A stretch of DNA of 52,651 nt from Acidobacteriota bacterium (GTDB taxonomy: Bacteria > Acidobacteriota > Blastocatellia > Pyrinomonadales > Pyrinomonadaceae), in assembly GCA_020200135.1 (NCBI GenBank), contig JAIVJI010000070.1, positions 1 to 52,651 of the forward strand, read 5' to 3'. The notes beneath the pieces are model-generated. The model did not search any database. It was not told where the DNA came from and saw nothing but the letters and a program-made list of their open reading frames with translations. Each line of letters opens with the position of its first letter. Within the stretch, counting starts at the first letter, position 1. The translations under genes and the position numbers were made by a program. Below, one piece after another: positions 28,620-38,112 of the stretch.

Positions 28620-28656
28620 GAGGGGGGCCGCCCGCGCGGGCGGCCCCCCTCATTTT
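28620..28656 (+). terminator. Intrinsic terminator of the sigma/ChrR operon
   Basis: A perfect 32-base palindrome (GAGGGGGGCCGCCCGC and complement, 28620-28651) followed by ATTTT. Confidence 0.9.
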
Positions 28657-28707
28657 CGCCCCCCGACGCTCCCGCCTCACGCTTCCGCCCCGGCGCGGCG
28701 TGCGTGC

Positions 28708-28713
28708 TATAAT
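28708..28713 (+). promoter_or_regulatory. -10 box (TATAAT) of fbaB
   Basis: A perfect TATAAT 64 bases before the aldolase ATG; the -35 region is GC-only and not recognisable. Confidence 0.5.
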
Positions 28714-28776
28714 CCGCCCCGTCAGCAATCCATACAGGCCGCTCGTCCATAAACTTTTGTAGGAGGATTTCGACTC

Positions 28777-29874
<1,098 letters not shown>

Positions 29875-29875
29875 A

Positions 29876-29890
29876 GAAGTAGACAGTAAC
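29876..29890. repeat. Half copy of the GTAGACAGTA repeat
   Basis: AGAAGTAGACAGTA directly after the fbaB stop equals the start of the left arm at 33841, but no complementary right arm follows. A decayed copy of the palindrome family. Confidence 0.5.
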
Positions 29891-29965
29891 TGGTCCATCG
29901 CCCACTGAATCTGAACGGCCGCATGCCCTCGTAGGTATGAAGGCACGCGGCCCGAATCTTTGTGA

Positions 29966-30574
29966 GTGGGGCTTTTAAGGCTTTTGTCTCTGCCGAACCA
30001 ACAGACTGACGCGGAAGACGCCGGACTCCTGCGCGCGGTGGCGCGCGGCGACGAGTCGGCGTTCGCGCGCGTTTATGACCGCTACAGCCCCATCCTCTTG
30101 GGGCTCCTGCTCCGTATATTACGCAGCCGGGCCGAGGCCGAGGACGTCCTGCAGGAGGTCTTCCTACAGGTCTGGCAGCAGGCGCGCTCGTTCGACGAGT
30201 CGCGCGGGCGCGCCTTCACCTGGCTGGTGACGCTCGCGCGCTCGCGCGCCATCGACCGCCTGCGAGCGGTGGACTCGCGCGAGCGCGCGGCGCAGCGCTC
30301 GGCCGAGGGCGGCCAGCCCGCCGCGCAGACGCCCGTCCTGGCCGACGAGGATGCCATCCGCTCCGAGCGCGCCGAGGCCGTCCGCGGCGCGCTCGGGGAA
30401 CTCCCCGAGGAGCAGCGGCAGGTGCTCGTCCTCGCGTACCTGGAGGGCATGTCGCAATCCGAGATAGCGGCGGCGAAGAACCAGCCGCTCGGCACGGTGA
30501 AGACGCGCACGCGCGCGGGGCTGAAGAAGTTGAGCGAGTCGCTGCGCTCGCGGCTCGGCCAGCAATTCGCGTGA
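29966..30574 (+). CDS. ECF-type RNA polymerase sigma factor (second copy)
   Basis: A 202-residue sigma factor with region 2 (LLLRILRSRAEAEDVLQEVF, RAFTWLVTLARSRAIDRLRA) and region 4 (LPEEQRQVLVLAYLEGMSQS then EIAAAKNQPLGTVKTRTRAG). It is clearly paralogous to the sigma factor at 27330, sharing GTVKTRT and WLVT(L)ARSRAIDR patterns, but has a longer linker with AAQTPVLADEDA. Its anti-sigma partner is the RskA-type gene 48 bases downstream. GTG at 29966 gives the longest plausible frame; the first few residues (GLLRLLSL) are uncertain. Confidence 0.9.
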   Translation: MGLLRLLSLPNQQTDAEDAGLLRAVARGDESAFARVYDRYSPILLGLLLRILRSRAEAEDVLQEVFLQVWQQARSFDESRGRAFTWLVTLARSRAIDRLRAVDSRERAAQRSAEGGQPAAQTPVLADEDAIRSERAEAVRGALGELPEEQRQVLVLAYLEGMSQSEIAAAKNQPLGTVKTRTRAGLKKLSESLRSRLGQQFA

Positions 30575-30622
30575 CGGCGGGCCGAGACGGCGCGGGAGTT
30601 TGAGGGTAAGATTTAAGTCCTG

Positions 30623-31555
30623 ATGCGGCACGAAGACTACAAACAGCTGCTGGCGCTCGAAGCCGTGGGCGCGCTCGACAGTGAAGAGCGCGCGCGGCTC
30701 GAAGAGCACCTGCCGTCTTGCGCCGGGTGCCGCGAAGAGCTGCGCGAGATGGCGGACGCCGCCGCCTCGCTCGTCTACACGGTCGCGCACGTCCTGCCGC
30801 CCCCCGCGATGCGCGCCGACCTCCTCGCGCGAATCCGCGCCGCAGACCCTTCGGAAGTTTTCGCGGCCCCCTCGCGGGCCGTTGACCCCTCGCGGGCCGT
30901 TGACCCTTCGGAGGCGCGCGAGGGTTCGGGCACACGTGCGCGCGCCCCCGCCCCCGGCGCGCGAGACGCGCGCTCGCTCACGGGCGGCCTAGGCCTGTGG
31001 CAGCTCCTGACGGGACGGCCGGCGCTCGGCTTCGGCGCGGCGGCCACCGCCGCGGCGCTCGTCCTGCTCGGCGCGACGACGCTCTCGCTCTGGAACCGCA
31101 ACCAGTCATTGAGCGCGGAGGTGGCGCGGCTCTACGACCGCCTGCGCCAGACGGAGTCCGAGATGAACGTGCAGCGCGAACAGCTCGCGAGCGCGCGCGA
31201 GGCGGCCGACGTGCTGGCCTCGCCCGGCGTGCGCGTCGCGGAGCTGGCCGGCAAGAAGCCCGCGCCGGGCGCGCACGCGATGCTCGCCTACGACCGCTCG
31301 ACCGGGCGCGCCGTCATGATGGCGGCCGGGCTCCCGCCCTGCCCCGAGGGGCACGCCTACCAGCTCTGGCTCATCGCGGACAACAAGCCCCTGCCAGGCG
31401 GCACCTTCAAGACCGACGCCGGGGGGCACGCGCAGATGGCCGACCGCCTCCCGCCCGGCCATTCCGCGCCGACCTTCGCCGTCACGCTCGAACGCGAAGG
31501 CGGCGTCCCCGCCCCCGAAGGCGACGTGTTCCTCGCCGGCAACACTAAAGGTTGA
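30623..31555 (+). CDS. RskA-type transmembrane anti-sigma factor
   Basis: A 310-residue protein. The cytoplasmic anti-sigma zinc motif is H29-L-P-S-C33-x2-C36. A linker holds a direct repeat (SRAVDP SRAVDP SEA). One transmembrane helix lies at about 133-157 (FGAAATAAALVLLGATTLSLW), then a coiled coil (EVARLYDRLRQTESEMN). The periplasmic RskA domain (about 205-305) includes YQLWLIADNKPLPGGTF. RskA proteins hold their sigma factor at the membrane until cut by regulated proteolysis. It pairs with the sigma factor just upstream. Confidence 0.9.
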   Translation: MRHEDYKQLLALEAVGALDSEERARLEEHLPSCAGCREELREMADAAASLVYTVAHVLPPPAMRADLLARIRAADPSEVFAAPSRAVDPSRAVDPSEAREGSGTRARAPAPGARDARSLTGGLGLWQLLTGRPALGFGAAATAAALVLLGATTLSLWNRNQSLSAEVARLYDRLRQTESEMNVQREQLASAREAADVLASPGVRVAELAGKKPAPGAHAMLAYDRSTGRAVMMAAGLPPCPEGHAYQLWLIADNKPLPGGTFKTDAGGHAQMADRLPPGHSAPTFAVTLEREGGVPAPEGDVFLAGNTKG

Positions 31556-31557
31556 GC

Positions 31558-31627
31558 GGAGGGGCCGGGGGCTAGTTGAAGCGATGAACGCTCGACTAGC
31601 CTCTAGTCTCTAGCCCCTGGCCTCTCC
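31558..31627. repeat. Palindrome built of CTAG-containing words
   Basis: GGCCGGGGGCTAGTTGA on the left faces GACTAGCCTCTAGTCTC, TAGCCCCTGGCC on the right. The right arm has a stuttered CTAG word. It begins 3 bases after the RskA stop and likely terminates that operon. Confidence 0.75.
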
Positions 31628-31676
31628 TTTACGCTACACTGTCCGACGAACACAGACCCGAAGGAGCAAGGCGGAA

Positions 31677-31880
31677 GTGGCGGAAGAGAAACCGAAGGTG
31701 AACAACGAGATTCCAGAAGGGACGGGGCAGTTCGACAACCGCTTCGTCCTCTGGCGCACGTTCTGCGCCGAGGCCGGCATCCCCATCGAGACACTCCCCA
31801 GCGACCTCACCGGCGACGCGCGCGAGAAGTGGGAGAAGCTCAAGGACGAGCGCCTGCACAAACCCGCCGAACAGTCTTAA
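31677..31880 (+). CDS. Small conserved-looking protein of unknown function
   Basis: A 67-residue charged cytoplasmic protein, GTG start, with GGAGCAAGGCGG upstream. The middle FDNRFVLWRTFCAEAGIPIE is hydrophobic and contains a single Cys; the C-terminus is a helix-forming WEKLKDERLHK. I do not recognise the family. It is bounded on both sides by long palindromes and so is a monocistronic unit. Codon use matches the neighbours (GC-rich third positions), supporting a real gene. Confidence 0.6.
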   Translation: MAEEKPKVNNEIPEGTGQFDNRFVLWRTFCAEAGIPIETLPSDLTGDAREKWEKLKDERLHKPAEQS

Positions 31881-31882
31881 GG

Positions 31883-31962
31883 GCCGTAAGCAGTGAGCCG
31901 TAGGCCGTGGTGAGAAAGGACACGCTCCTTCACGCCACGGCCTACGGCTCGCTGCTTACGGC
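31883..31962. repeat. Convergent-gene palindrome with 28-nt arms
   Basis: Arms 31883-31910 and 31935-31962 pair at 27 of 28 positions; the words GCCGTAAGCAG, TGAGCCGTAG and GCCGTGG are near repeats of each other. It lies between convergent genes. Confidence 0.9.
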
Positions 31963-31977
31963 TCGCGGTTTACGCGC

Positions 31978-32649
31978 TCACAGGTACCGTCCCGTCAGGA
32001 ACGGGTTGGTGCGGCGCTCGCGGCCGAGGGTGGTCTCGGGGCCGTGGCCGGAGTAGACCGTCACGTCGTCGCCGAGCGGGAGAATCTTGTTGTTGATCGA
32101 GTCCATCAACTGCTCGGTCGAGCCGCCCGGCAGGTCTGTCCTCCCGACCGAGCCGGCGAAGAGGCAGTCGCCGACGAAGACCTTGCGCTCGTCGGGCTCG
32201 AAGAGGACGACGTGGCCGGGCGTGTGGCCGGGGCAGTGGAGCACCTTGAAACTCAGACTCCCCACCGCGTAGGTCTCGCCGTCCCGCCAGTGCCGCTCGA
32301 CCGCCGGCGGGGGCTCGTAGTCGAAGCCGTACTGCCCCCACGCGGCGCGCGGGATGCCGAGCAGCGCGGGCTGTTCGGGCAGCGCGTAGTAGAGCGGCTC
32401 GTCCGCCTCGTGCAGGACGACCTCCGCCCGCGGCCGCGCGCGCTTGAGCGCCGCCACGCCGCCGACGTGATCCATGTGCGCGTGCGTCAGCGCGATGGCC
32501 TGCAGCTCGAGCCCCAGGCGCTCCAGCGCCGCGACTATCTCGCCCGTCTCCTCGCCCGGGTCGACGCAGACGGCGCGCCGCGTCTCCCCGCACCCGAGAA
32601 GGCGCGTGTGCTGCCGGAAGGCCGTCAGCGTAATCTGCTCGATGATCAT
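31978..32649 (-). CDS. MBL-fold metallo-hydrolase (glyoxalase II-like)
   Basis: A 223-residue cytoplasmic enzyme. The binuclear metal motif is H56-A-H58-M-D60-H61, followed by HCPGHTPGHVVLF (third His region), GDCLFAGSVGRTDLPGG and SGHGPETTLGRE. This GRTDLPGG signature is typical of YcbL-like single-domain glyoxalase II relatives that hydrolyse thioesters. Substrate cannot be told. It is transcribed divergently from the AmrS gene and convergently to the small protein at 31677. Confidence 0.9.
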   Translation of the reverse strand: MIIEQITLTAFRQHTRLLGCGETRRAVCVDPGEETGEIVAALERLGLELQAIALTHAHMDHVGGVAALKRARPRAEVVLHEADEPLYYALPEQPALLGIPRAAWGQYGFDYEPPPAVERHWRDGETYAVGSLSFKVLHCPGHTPGHVVLFEPDERKVFVGDCLFAGSVGRTDLPGGSTEQLMDSINNKILPLGDDVTVYSGHGPETTLGRERRTNPFLTGRYL

Positions 32650-32761
32650 GAATGCCGAATCCCCGCCGCAAGAGTTAGAATAAACCGGTCAGCCGAACCC
32701 CCGCCCGAGTATAAACCAGAGTCCCCCGGACGGCCGCCGGCGGCCGGGAGGTTTTAAGGCG

Positions 32762-33835
32762 ATGCCACTGGGCGAGCGCTCCGCGAGCCTCGCGGAGGTT
32801 CTCGACGCGTTGACGACCGAAGCGGCCGAGGAGTTGACCGAGCGCCTCGGGGGCCGAGATCTGCGCTGCCACGCCTGCGGCCACCGCTGCCTCATACGCG
32901 AGGGCAAGCGCGGCATCTGCAAGGTGCGCTTCAACGAAGGCGGGCGGCTCCTCGTCCCCACAGACTACGTCGCCGCCCTCGCCTGCGACCCGACCGAGAA
33001 GAAGCCCTTCTTCCACCTCCTCCCCGGCTCCGACACGCTCACCTTCGGCATGCTCGGCTGCGACCTCCACTGCGGCTACTGCCAGAACTTTTTAACCTCG
33101 CAGGCGCTGCGCGACGAAGCGGCGGGCGTGACGCCGCGCAGGGTCTCGGCCGACGGCTTGGTGCGGGCGGCGCGCGAGTGCGGGGCGCGCGTGGTGGGGT
33201 CGAGTTACAACGAGCCGCTGATCACGGCGGAGTGGGCGGTCGAGGTTTTCAGGAAGGCGAAGGCGGGGGGTTTCAGGACGGCCTTCATCTCGAACGGGAA
33301 CGCGACCGGGCGCGTGCTCGACTACCTGCGGCCGGTGACCGACTGCTACAAGATAGATTTGAAGTCGATGAGCGACCGCGCGTACAGGCAGTTGGGCGGC
33401 GTGGTGGACAACATCCTCGACACCGTCCGCATGGTACACGAGCGCGGCTTCTGGGAGGAGGTCGTGACGCTGGTCGTGCCGGGCTTCAACGACTCGGAGG
33501 AGGAGCTGCGGCGCGCGGCCGATTTTATCGCGTCGGTCTCGCCCGACATCCCGTGGCACGTGACGGCGTTCCACCGGGACTACCGGATGACGGAGAACGC
33601 GAACACGACGGCCGAGCAGCTGGTGCGCGCGTGCGAGCTGGGGCGCGAGGCGGGCTTGCGCTTCGTCTACGCGGGGAACCTGCCCGGCCGCGTCGGGCGC
33701 TGGGAGAACACCTACTGCCCCGCCTGCGACGAGCTGCTCGTCGAGCGGCGCGGCTACCGCATCCTCCGCATGAGACTCGGCGCCGACGGCCTCTGCCCCA
33801 GGTGCGCGGAGAAGATTCCCGGCGTGTGGGGGTGA
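32762..33835 (+). CDS. amrS: AmmeMemoRadiSam-system radical SAM enzyme
   Basis: A 357-residue radical SAM protein. The cluster motif C100-DLH-C104-GY-C107 follows LTFGMLG, the form characteristic of AmrS/PflA-like enzymes rather than canonical CxxxCxxC with Phe. Extra Cys pairs lie at CHACGHRC (about 36-43) and near the C-terminus (CPACDELL; LCPRCAEK), possible zinc or auxiliary sites. Its usual partners AmmeMemoRadiSam A and B are not next to it. The chemistry is uncertain for the family. Start ATG after GGGAGG and AAGG. Confidence 0.88.
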   Translation: MPLGERSASLAEVLDALTTEAAEELTERLGGRDLRCHACGHRCLIREGKRGICKVRFNEGGRLLVPTDYVAALACDPTEKKPFFHLLPGSDTLTFGMLGCDLHCGYCQNFLTSQALRDEAAGVTPRRVSADGLVRAARECGARVVGSSYNEPLITAEWAVEVFRKAKAGGFRTAFISNGNATGRVLDYLRPVTDCYKIDLKSMSDRAYRQLGGVVDNILDTVRMVHERGFWEEVVTLVVPGFNDSEEELRRAADFIASVSPDIPWHVTAFHRDYRMTENANTTAEQLVRACELGREAGLRFVYAGNLPGRVGRWENTYCPACDELLVERRGYRILRMRLGADGLCPRCAEKIPGVWG

Positions 33836-33840
33836 GGGTA

Positions 33841-33948
33841 GAAGTAGACAGTAGTCAGTAGTCAGTAGGAAAGCGAAGGCGGCGCGACCGGCCCGAAGGC
33901 TGAGACGCGCCGCCTTTTTTCTACTGACTACTGACTACTGTCTACTTC
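33841..33948. repeat. GTAGTCA-word palindrome with inner terminator (copy 4, perfect arms)
   Basis: Outer arms 33841-33868 and 33921-33948 are perfect 28-nt complements made of CAGTAGT words. Inner arms AAGGCGGCGCG (33876-33886) and CGCGCCGCCTT (33906-33916) are followed by a T-run. It lies between convergent genes. This is the best-preserved copy. Confidence 0.95.
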
Positions 33949-33954
33949 TTGCTG

Positions 33955-34908
33955 CTACTTCCCCGGCGCCTGCTGGCGCGTGCCCTGGTGGAAGGCGGCC
34001 CTCCACTGGCCGCCGCGGTTCGTCCAGATGGTGCTGTGGTACTCGGTCACGTTCTTCCCGGCCACAGGCCCCTTCACGGTGTATGTGACGAGCGTGGCGT
34101 CGGCGTCGAACTTGGTCTCCTTGAAGTCGCTCTGCGTGAACTTCGACCCGTCGAACATCGCGATCATCTTGACCTGCGTGGCCTTGTCGAAGACTCCCTC
34201 CGGCTCGACTTCGAGCGCCTCGGGCAGGATGTAGCCGGCGAAGGCGTCGATGTTCTTCGCCTTGATGGCCTCCCAGACGGCCTTCTCCGCGTCGGTGGCG
34301 GAGGCGGGCGCGGCCGGTGTCGCCGCGGGGCTCGCGGCCGGCGAAGCTGACGGCGATGCTGCGGGGCTGGCGGCGGGCGTCGGCGTGGCCGCGGGCATCT
34401 CCGCAACTTCCGACTCCTGGTGGTAGGCGTTCAGCCACTTGCCGCCGCGGTTGACCCAGGCGGAGGAGGCGCGGTACGGCTTGGCCTGAGTCTCCTTCCC
34501 GGCCTCACCTGTCTTCTCGTTCATGGTGTAGGTGAGGACGGCGAGGTCGGCGTCAACCTTGACGAGGCGCACGTCGGAGATGGTGTACTCCACCAGGTTG
34601 TACTGCTTGATGCTTTCGAGCGTCTGCGCCTTGTTATGCACGCCGTCCGAGACCACGAGGCTGAAGTCGTCGGCCAGCATCCCGCCGAAGGCGTCCCAAT
34701 TCTTAGCCTTGATCGCGTCGTAAACCTGCCGCTCCTTTGCCTCCAGGTCGGCCTGCGTCAGGCCGGCCGCCGGCGTCGGGGTGGCGGCGGCCGTCGTGTT
34801 GGCGTTCGCGTTGGCGTTGGCGTTCCCGGCCCCCGTGTTCGTATTGGTCGTGGTGGTGCAGGCCGAAGCGGCGACGAGCAGCGCGGCCAGCGCGAGCGAT
34901 TTTTTCAT
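33955..34908 (-). CDS. Lipoprotein with two NTF2-like (DUF4440/SnoaL) domains
   Basis: A 317-residue lipoprotein; the lipobox is AASAC-T near residue 18. Two NTF2-like domains (about 50-165 and 205-310) share DAIKAKNWDAFGG / EAIKAKNIDAFAG, an internal duplication. They are joined by Asn/Ala and Ser/Pro/Ala low-complexity linkers (SPAASPSASPAASPAATPAA). NTF2-like cones bind small hydrophobic ligands or act as stand-alone scaffolds; no catalytic residue is obvious. ATG 34908 was chosen with GGAG 8 bases ahead. Confidence 0.85.
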   Translation of the reverse strand: MKKSLALAALLVAASACTTTTNTNTGAGNANANANANTTAAATPTPAAGLTQADLEAKERQVYDAIKAKNWDAFGGMLADDFSLVVSDGVHNKAQTLESIKQYNLVEYTISDVRLVKVDADLAVLTYTMNEKTGEAGKETQAKPYRASSAWVNRGGKWLNAYHQESEVAEMPAATPTPAASPAASPSASPAASPAATPAAPASATDAEKAVWEAIKAKNIDAFAGYILPEALEVEPEGVFDKATQVKMIAMFDGSKFTQSDFKETKFDADATLVTYTVKGPVAGKNVTEYHSTIWTNRGGQWRAAFHQGTRQQAPGK

Positions 34909-34981
34909 GGGAGGGACTCCGCCCAAAGGGTGTTAGAACGTTAGGCTTCTTACGCCAAACGCGGGGGAGAGTCAAGCGACG

Positions 34982-35038
34982 GGCGGAAGGATGAGGGATG
35001 AGAGGGGGGCTGAACGGCCGTCACCTCATCCTTCCGCC
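34982..35038. repeat. GGATGA-word palindrome overlapping a gene end
   Basis: GGCGGAAGGATGAGG (34982-34996) pairs perfectly with 35024-35038. The right arm, followed by a degenerate second word (CTTCATCCTTTCGTC), forms the last codons of the glycosyltransferase at 35026. Confidence 0.8.
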
Positions 35039-35784
35039 TTCATCCTTTCGTCAACCCTCCCGCCTTCGTCCTTGCCTCTGGCGAGGCGGAGGCGCCACGG
35101 CATGAGGACGGATTCGAGGATGACTTTGCGCGACATCTTGGACTGACCCTCGCGGCGGTCTGTGAAGGTGATGGGCACCTCGGACACCGTCAGCCCCTCG
35201 CGGTGCGCGCGGTAGGCGGCCTCGACGAGGAAGGCGTAGCCCTCGCCCGCGACGCGCCTTTCGAGCAGCCGCGCGAGCGCGCGGCGCGTGTAGCAGCGGA
35301 AGCCGCTCGTCGTGTCGCGCACGCGCAAGCCCGTGATGCGGCAGACGTAGGCGTTGGCGAAGCGGCTGAGCGCGCGCCGCCGGAGCGGCCAGTTCTCGAC
35401 GCCGCCGCCCTCGCAGTAGCGCGAGCCGATGACCACGTCCGCCCCGCGGCTCGCCTCAATGAGCGCGGGCACGCGGGCGGGGTCGTGCGAGAAGTCCGCG
35501 TCGAGCTGGACGAGCCGCGCGTAGCCGCCCTCCAAAGCCCTGCGGTAGCCGTCCAACAGGCTGCGCCCGTAGCCGCGCGCCAGACCTGTGCGCCGGAGCA
35601 CGGAGAAGCGCGCCTCGCCCGCGAACAGCCCCGCGGCCTGCTCGGCCGTCCCGTCCGGCGAGTCGTCGTCGAGCAGGCACACGTCCGCGCCGGGCGCGAC
35701 CTCCAGCAGTTCGGCGACGAGCCCGGGGACGTTGTCGCGCTCGTTGTAGGTCGGGACGACGATGAGCGTGCGGTCGGTGTTCAT
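35026..35784 (-). CDS. Polyprenol monophosphomannose (dolichol-phosphate sugar) synthase-like GT2
   Basis: A 252-residue family 2 glycosyltransferase. Motifs: VVPTYNERDNVPGLV (about 9-23), VCLLDDDSPDGTAEQ, the catalytic-type LVQLDADFSHDPARVP (about 90-105) and VIGSRYCEGGGVENW. This is the DPM1 pattern, loading a sugar onto a polyprenyl phosphate for membrane glycosyltransferases. There is no C-terminal membrane domain. The last 15 or so residues (KDEGGRVDERMKAEG) are encoded by the palindrome and are probably not functional. It lies 25 bases downstream of a GT39-like enzyme that could use its product. Confidence 0.9.
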   Translation of the reverse strand: MNTDRTLIVVPTYNERDNVPGLVAELLEVAPGADVCLLDDDSPDGTAEQAAGLFAGEARFSVLRRTGLARGYGRSLLDGYRRALEGGYARLVQLDADFSHDPARVPALIEASRGADVVIGSRYCEGGGVENWPLRRRALSRFANAYVCRITGLRVRDTTSGFRCYTRRALARLLERRVAGEGYAFLVEAAYRAHREGLTVSEVPITFTDRREGQSKMSRKVILESVLMPWRLRLARGKDEGGRVDERMKAEG

Positions 35785-35809
35785 GCTTCGCGTACGGCCG
35801 GGGCGGCCC

Positions 35810-37585
35810 TCAGTCCTTCACCCTGTAGAGGTAGACCGAGCCGCCGAAGACTTTCTCGGGCGCGCGGCGGCGGTAGGCGTCGAAGTAGTTGACGCGCTGC
35901 TCTTCGGTCAGCGGCGTCCCGTCGTCGAAGGCTCCGGGGACGGTCGAGCCGTTCAGGAGGCTCGCGCCGACGGCGACGTAGCGCACGTCGTCGGGCTTCT
36001 CGCCCGGCGGCACGAAGACGTGCGCCGGCTCGACGCCGTAGAGTTCGAGCAGCTGCCAGCCCAGCAGCGCCGCCCCCACCCTCTCCTCGCCGCGCCCGCG
36101 CAAGTATAGCGCGAGCGCGCGCACGTCGTCGCCCCACTCGACGTTCGAGTCCGAGAGGTACCACCAGCGCGGCCCCGCGTAGGCGAGCTGGTTCACGTAA
36201 GCCATGTGGTCCGGGTAGGCGCGCGCGGCCTCGACGGCCGTCCAGCACAGCGCGGCGGCGGCGAGCGCGGCGGCGAGCGCGCGGCGGCGAGCGCGCCTGA
36301 GAACGTCGTCGAGCATCACGCCCGCGAGGATGAAGAAGAAGGGGTAGGCCGGCAGGTAGTAGCGCACGCCGATGTTGATGGTCGAGAGCATCAGCAGGCA
36401 CGTGAAGAGCGCGGGCGGCAGGACGAGCACGAGCACGCGCCCCTCGGCGCCGCGCCGCAGACGCAGGGCCACCCAGACGAGTCCCGCGAGCGTGAGCAGC
36501 AGGACGGGCAGCGGCGTTTTGAGCGCGAACGCGACGGGGAAGTAGTACCACCACCCGTGACGGCTGTACCCGCCCAGAAGCCCCGCCTCGTGCCCGAGCT
36601 TCGCGTGGCCGAGCTGCCACCCCACGCCCGAGACGAAGTCCGGCGGGAAGACGACCTGAAGGAGACCGTGCCCCGCTTCGAGCGCCGCGCGCCGCAGGGT
36701 CCCGCGCTCGGCGTCGAGCCGGACGACCGCGCCCGCGAGCGCGTCGTCGAACGACTCGGCCGGCCCGCGCCGGAAGAAGTAGCCGGCGTTGACCGCGACG
36801 ACGGCCGCGAGCGCCAGCGCGCCCGCGTGCCCCGCGACGCGCGCGCGGTTCAACCCCTCCCCCTTCCGGCGCGGCGCGAGCGCGAAGAGGCACGCGAAGA
36901 CCACGCACAGCACCGGCGCGAGCGCGACCATCGAGAACTTCGTCACCGCCGCGAACCCGGCAGCCAGCCCCGCCAGCGCGGCCCGCCACGCGCGGGGCGC
37001 GCGCAGGTATTCGTAGAGCGCGAACGAGAAGAGCAGGAGGGCGAGCGCCGAGGGCACGTCGGTCTGCACGACGCGGCCGTGCGCCAGCAGCGTCGGCTCT
37101 AAGGTGTAGAGCGCGACGGCGAAGAGCGCCGCGCGCGGCCCCCAGTGCCGGCGCGCGAAGGCGAAGACGAGCGCGCCCAGCGCGAGCGCGAGCGCGACCA
37201 TCGGCACGCGCGCCCGGAAGCTGAGGTGGTCGAACCTCCAGACGTTGGCGTCCCAGAACTCCTGGAAGCGGTCGGGGAAGTGCCCGTCCTCCCGCGCGCC
37301 CGGCCGGGCCGGCGGCGGCTTCGCGCCCATGAGCCAGAGCGGCGCGGCGCCGAGGACTTTGGCGACCGGCGGGTGCTCGTTGACCGGGCGGAAGTCGCCC
37401 TCCGCGAGGTGGTAGAGCCCGGCGGGTATCAAAACCCACTCGTCAACCGTGATGCTCTTCCGGCTGACGACGGCGAGCATCTGCGCGCCCATCAGCGCGA
37501 GCAGCAGCGCGCACACCGCCGCCGCGCGCCGGCTCAAAAAGTCCGGCGCGCCCGTCGCCTCCGCGCTCGCCACGTCGGTCTCCAT
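35810..37585 (-). CDS. GT39/PMT-like integral membrane glycosyltransferase
   Basis: A 591-residue membrane protein with about 11 hydrophobic helices. The first periplasmic loop has the acidic catalytic-type site TVDEW and NEHPPVAK (about 46-75), as in protein O-mannosyltransferases and ArnT-like GT-C enzymes; a second conserved acidic loop is YLSDSNVEWGDDVRALALYL. These enzymes take sugars from polyprenyl phosphate. Immediately downstream is the polyprenol-phosphate sugar synthase, so the pair is a coherent donor-plus-transferase unit. Target (protein or glycan) unknown. Confidence 0.85.
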   Translation of the reverse strand: METDVASAEATGAPDFLSRRAAAVCALLLALMGAQMLAVVSRKSITVDEWVLIPAGLYHLAEGDFRPVNEHPPVAKVLGAAPLWLMGAKPPPARPGAREDGHFPDRFQEFWDANVWRFDHLSFRARVPMVALALALGALVFAFARRHWGPRAALFAVALYTLEPTLLAHGRVVQTDVPSALALLLFSFALYEYLRAPRAWRAALAGLAAGFAAVTKFSMVALAPVLCVVFACLFALAPRRKGEGLNRARVAGHAGALALAAVVAVNAGYFFRRGPAESFDDALAGAVVRLDAERGTLRRAALEAGHGLLQVVFPPDFVSGVGWQLGHAKLGHEAGLLGGYSRHGWWYYFPVAFALKTPLPVLLLTLAGLVWVALRLRRGAEGRVLVLVLPPALFTCLLMLSTINIGVRYYLPAYPFFFILAGVMLDDVLRRARRRALAAALAAAALCWTAVEAARAYPDHMAYVNQLAYAGPRWWYLSDSNVEWGDDVRALALYLRGRGEERVGAALLGWQLLELYGVEPAHVFVPPGEKPDDVRYVAVGASLLNGSTVPGAFDDGTPLTEEQRVNYFDAYRRRAPEKVFGGSVYLYRVKD

Positions 37586-37615
37586 CTCGGACGACGGCGG
37601 GACTTCCGCCGTACG

Positions 37616-37948
37616 TTACTCCGCCGGGCGCGGGCCGGGGTCGAGTCCGCGGACGCTGGCCTGCCCGAGGACGCGCACGTGCAGGTCGTCTGCCACGCGC
37701 ACCTGGCACGAGAGGCGGACGTTCTCGGCGAGCCCCGTCTCGGCCGCCAGGCGGTTGCGCTCCGGCTCGGCCATCTCGCCGGGGTCGCCCGCGAGCACCT
37801 CGACGCGGCACGTCGTGCACTTCGCGTTACCGCCGCAGCGGTGCAGGATGTCCACGCCCGCGTCCTCGATGGCGAGCACGAGCTTGCGCCCCTCGTCGGC
37901 CGCGAACGCCTTCGTCTCGGTCGCGGTCTCGGCTGTGATCTTCGGCAT
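37616..37948 (-). CDS. 2Fe-2S ferredoxin
   Basis: A 110-residue ferredoxin. Cluster ligands C38-x5-C44-x2-C47 (HRCGGNAKCTTCRVEV) and C81 (RLSCQ) fit plant/adrenodoxin-type [2Fe-2S] proteins. ATG at 37948 begins MPKITAE; the upstream frame is not homologous. It lies downstream of the A-type carrier and ApbC genes, making it a likely electron donor or client in iron-sulfur cluster assembly. The 164 bases to the next gene (37949-38112) hold nothing I can name. Confidence 0.88.
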   Translation of the reverse strand: MPKITAETATETKAFAADEGRKLVLAIEDAGVDILHRCGGNAKCTTCRVEVLAGDPGEMAEPERNRLAAETGLAENVRLSCQVRVADDLHVRVLGQASVRGLDPGPRPAE

Positions 37949-38112
37949 CTTGTGAACGGCTCCCTCTGTGTGCTGGGTCGGAAAACGTGGAGCGGCGCGG
38001 GCGTGCGCGCTCGGCCGGCGGCGTGCCGGGTTGTCCTCTGGAACCACTCGACAAGCCTTCGGCCCGCGCGCTCGGCCGCGCCGCAAATTTGGGCTGTGCG
38101 CCCGCCGGCCGA

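Noticed and set aside
31883..31962. Palindrome as a tRNA or small RNA gene
   Set aside because: It is a simple long hairpin between convergent genes without cloverleaf or promoter.
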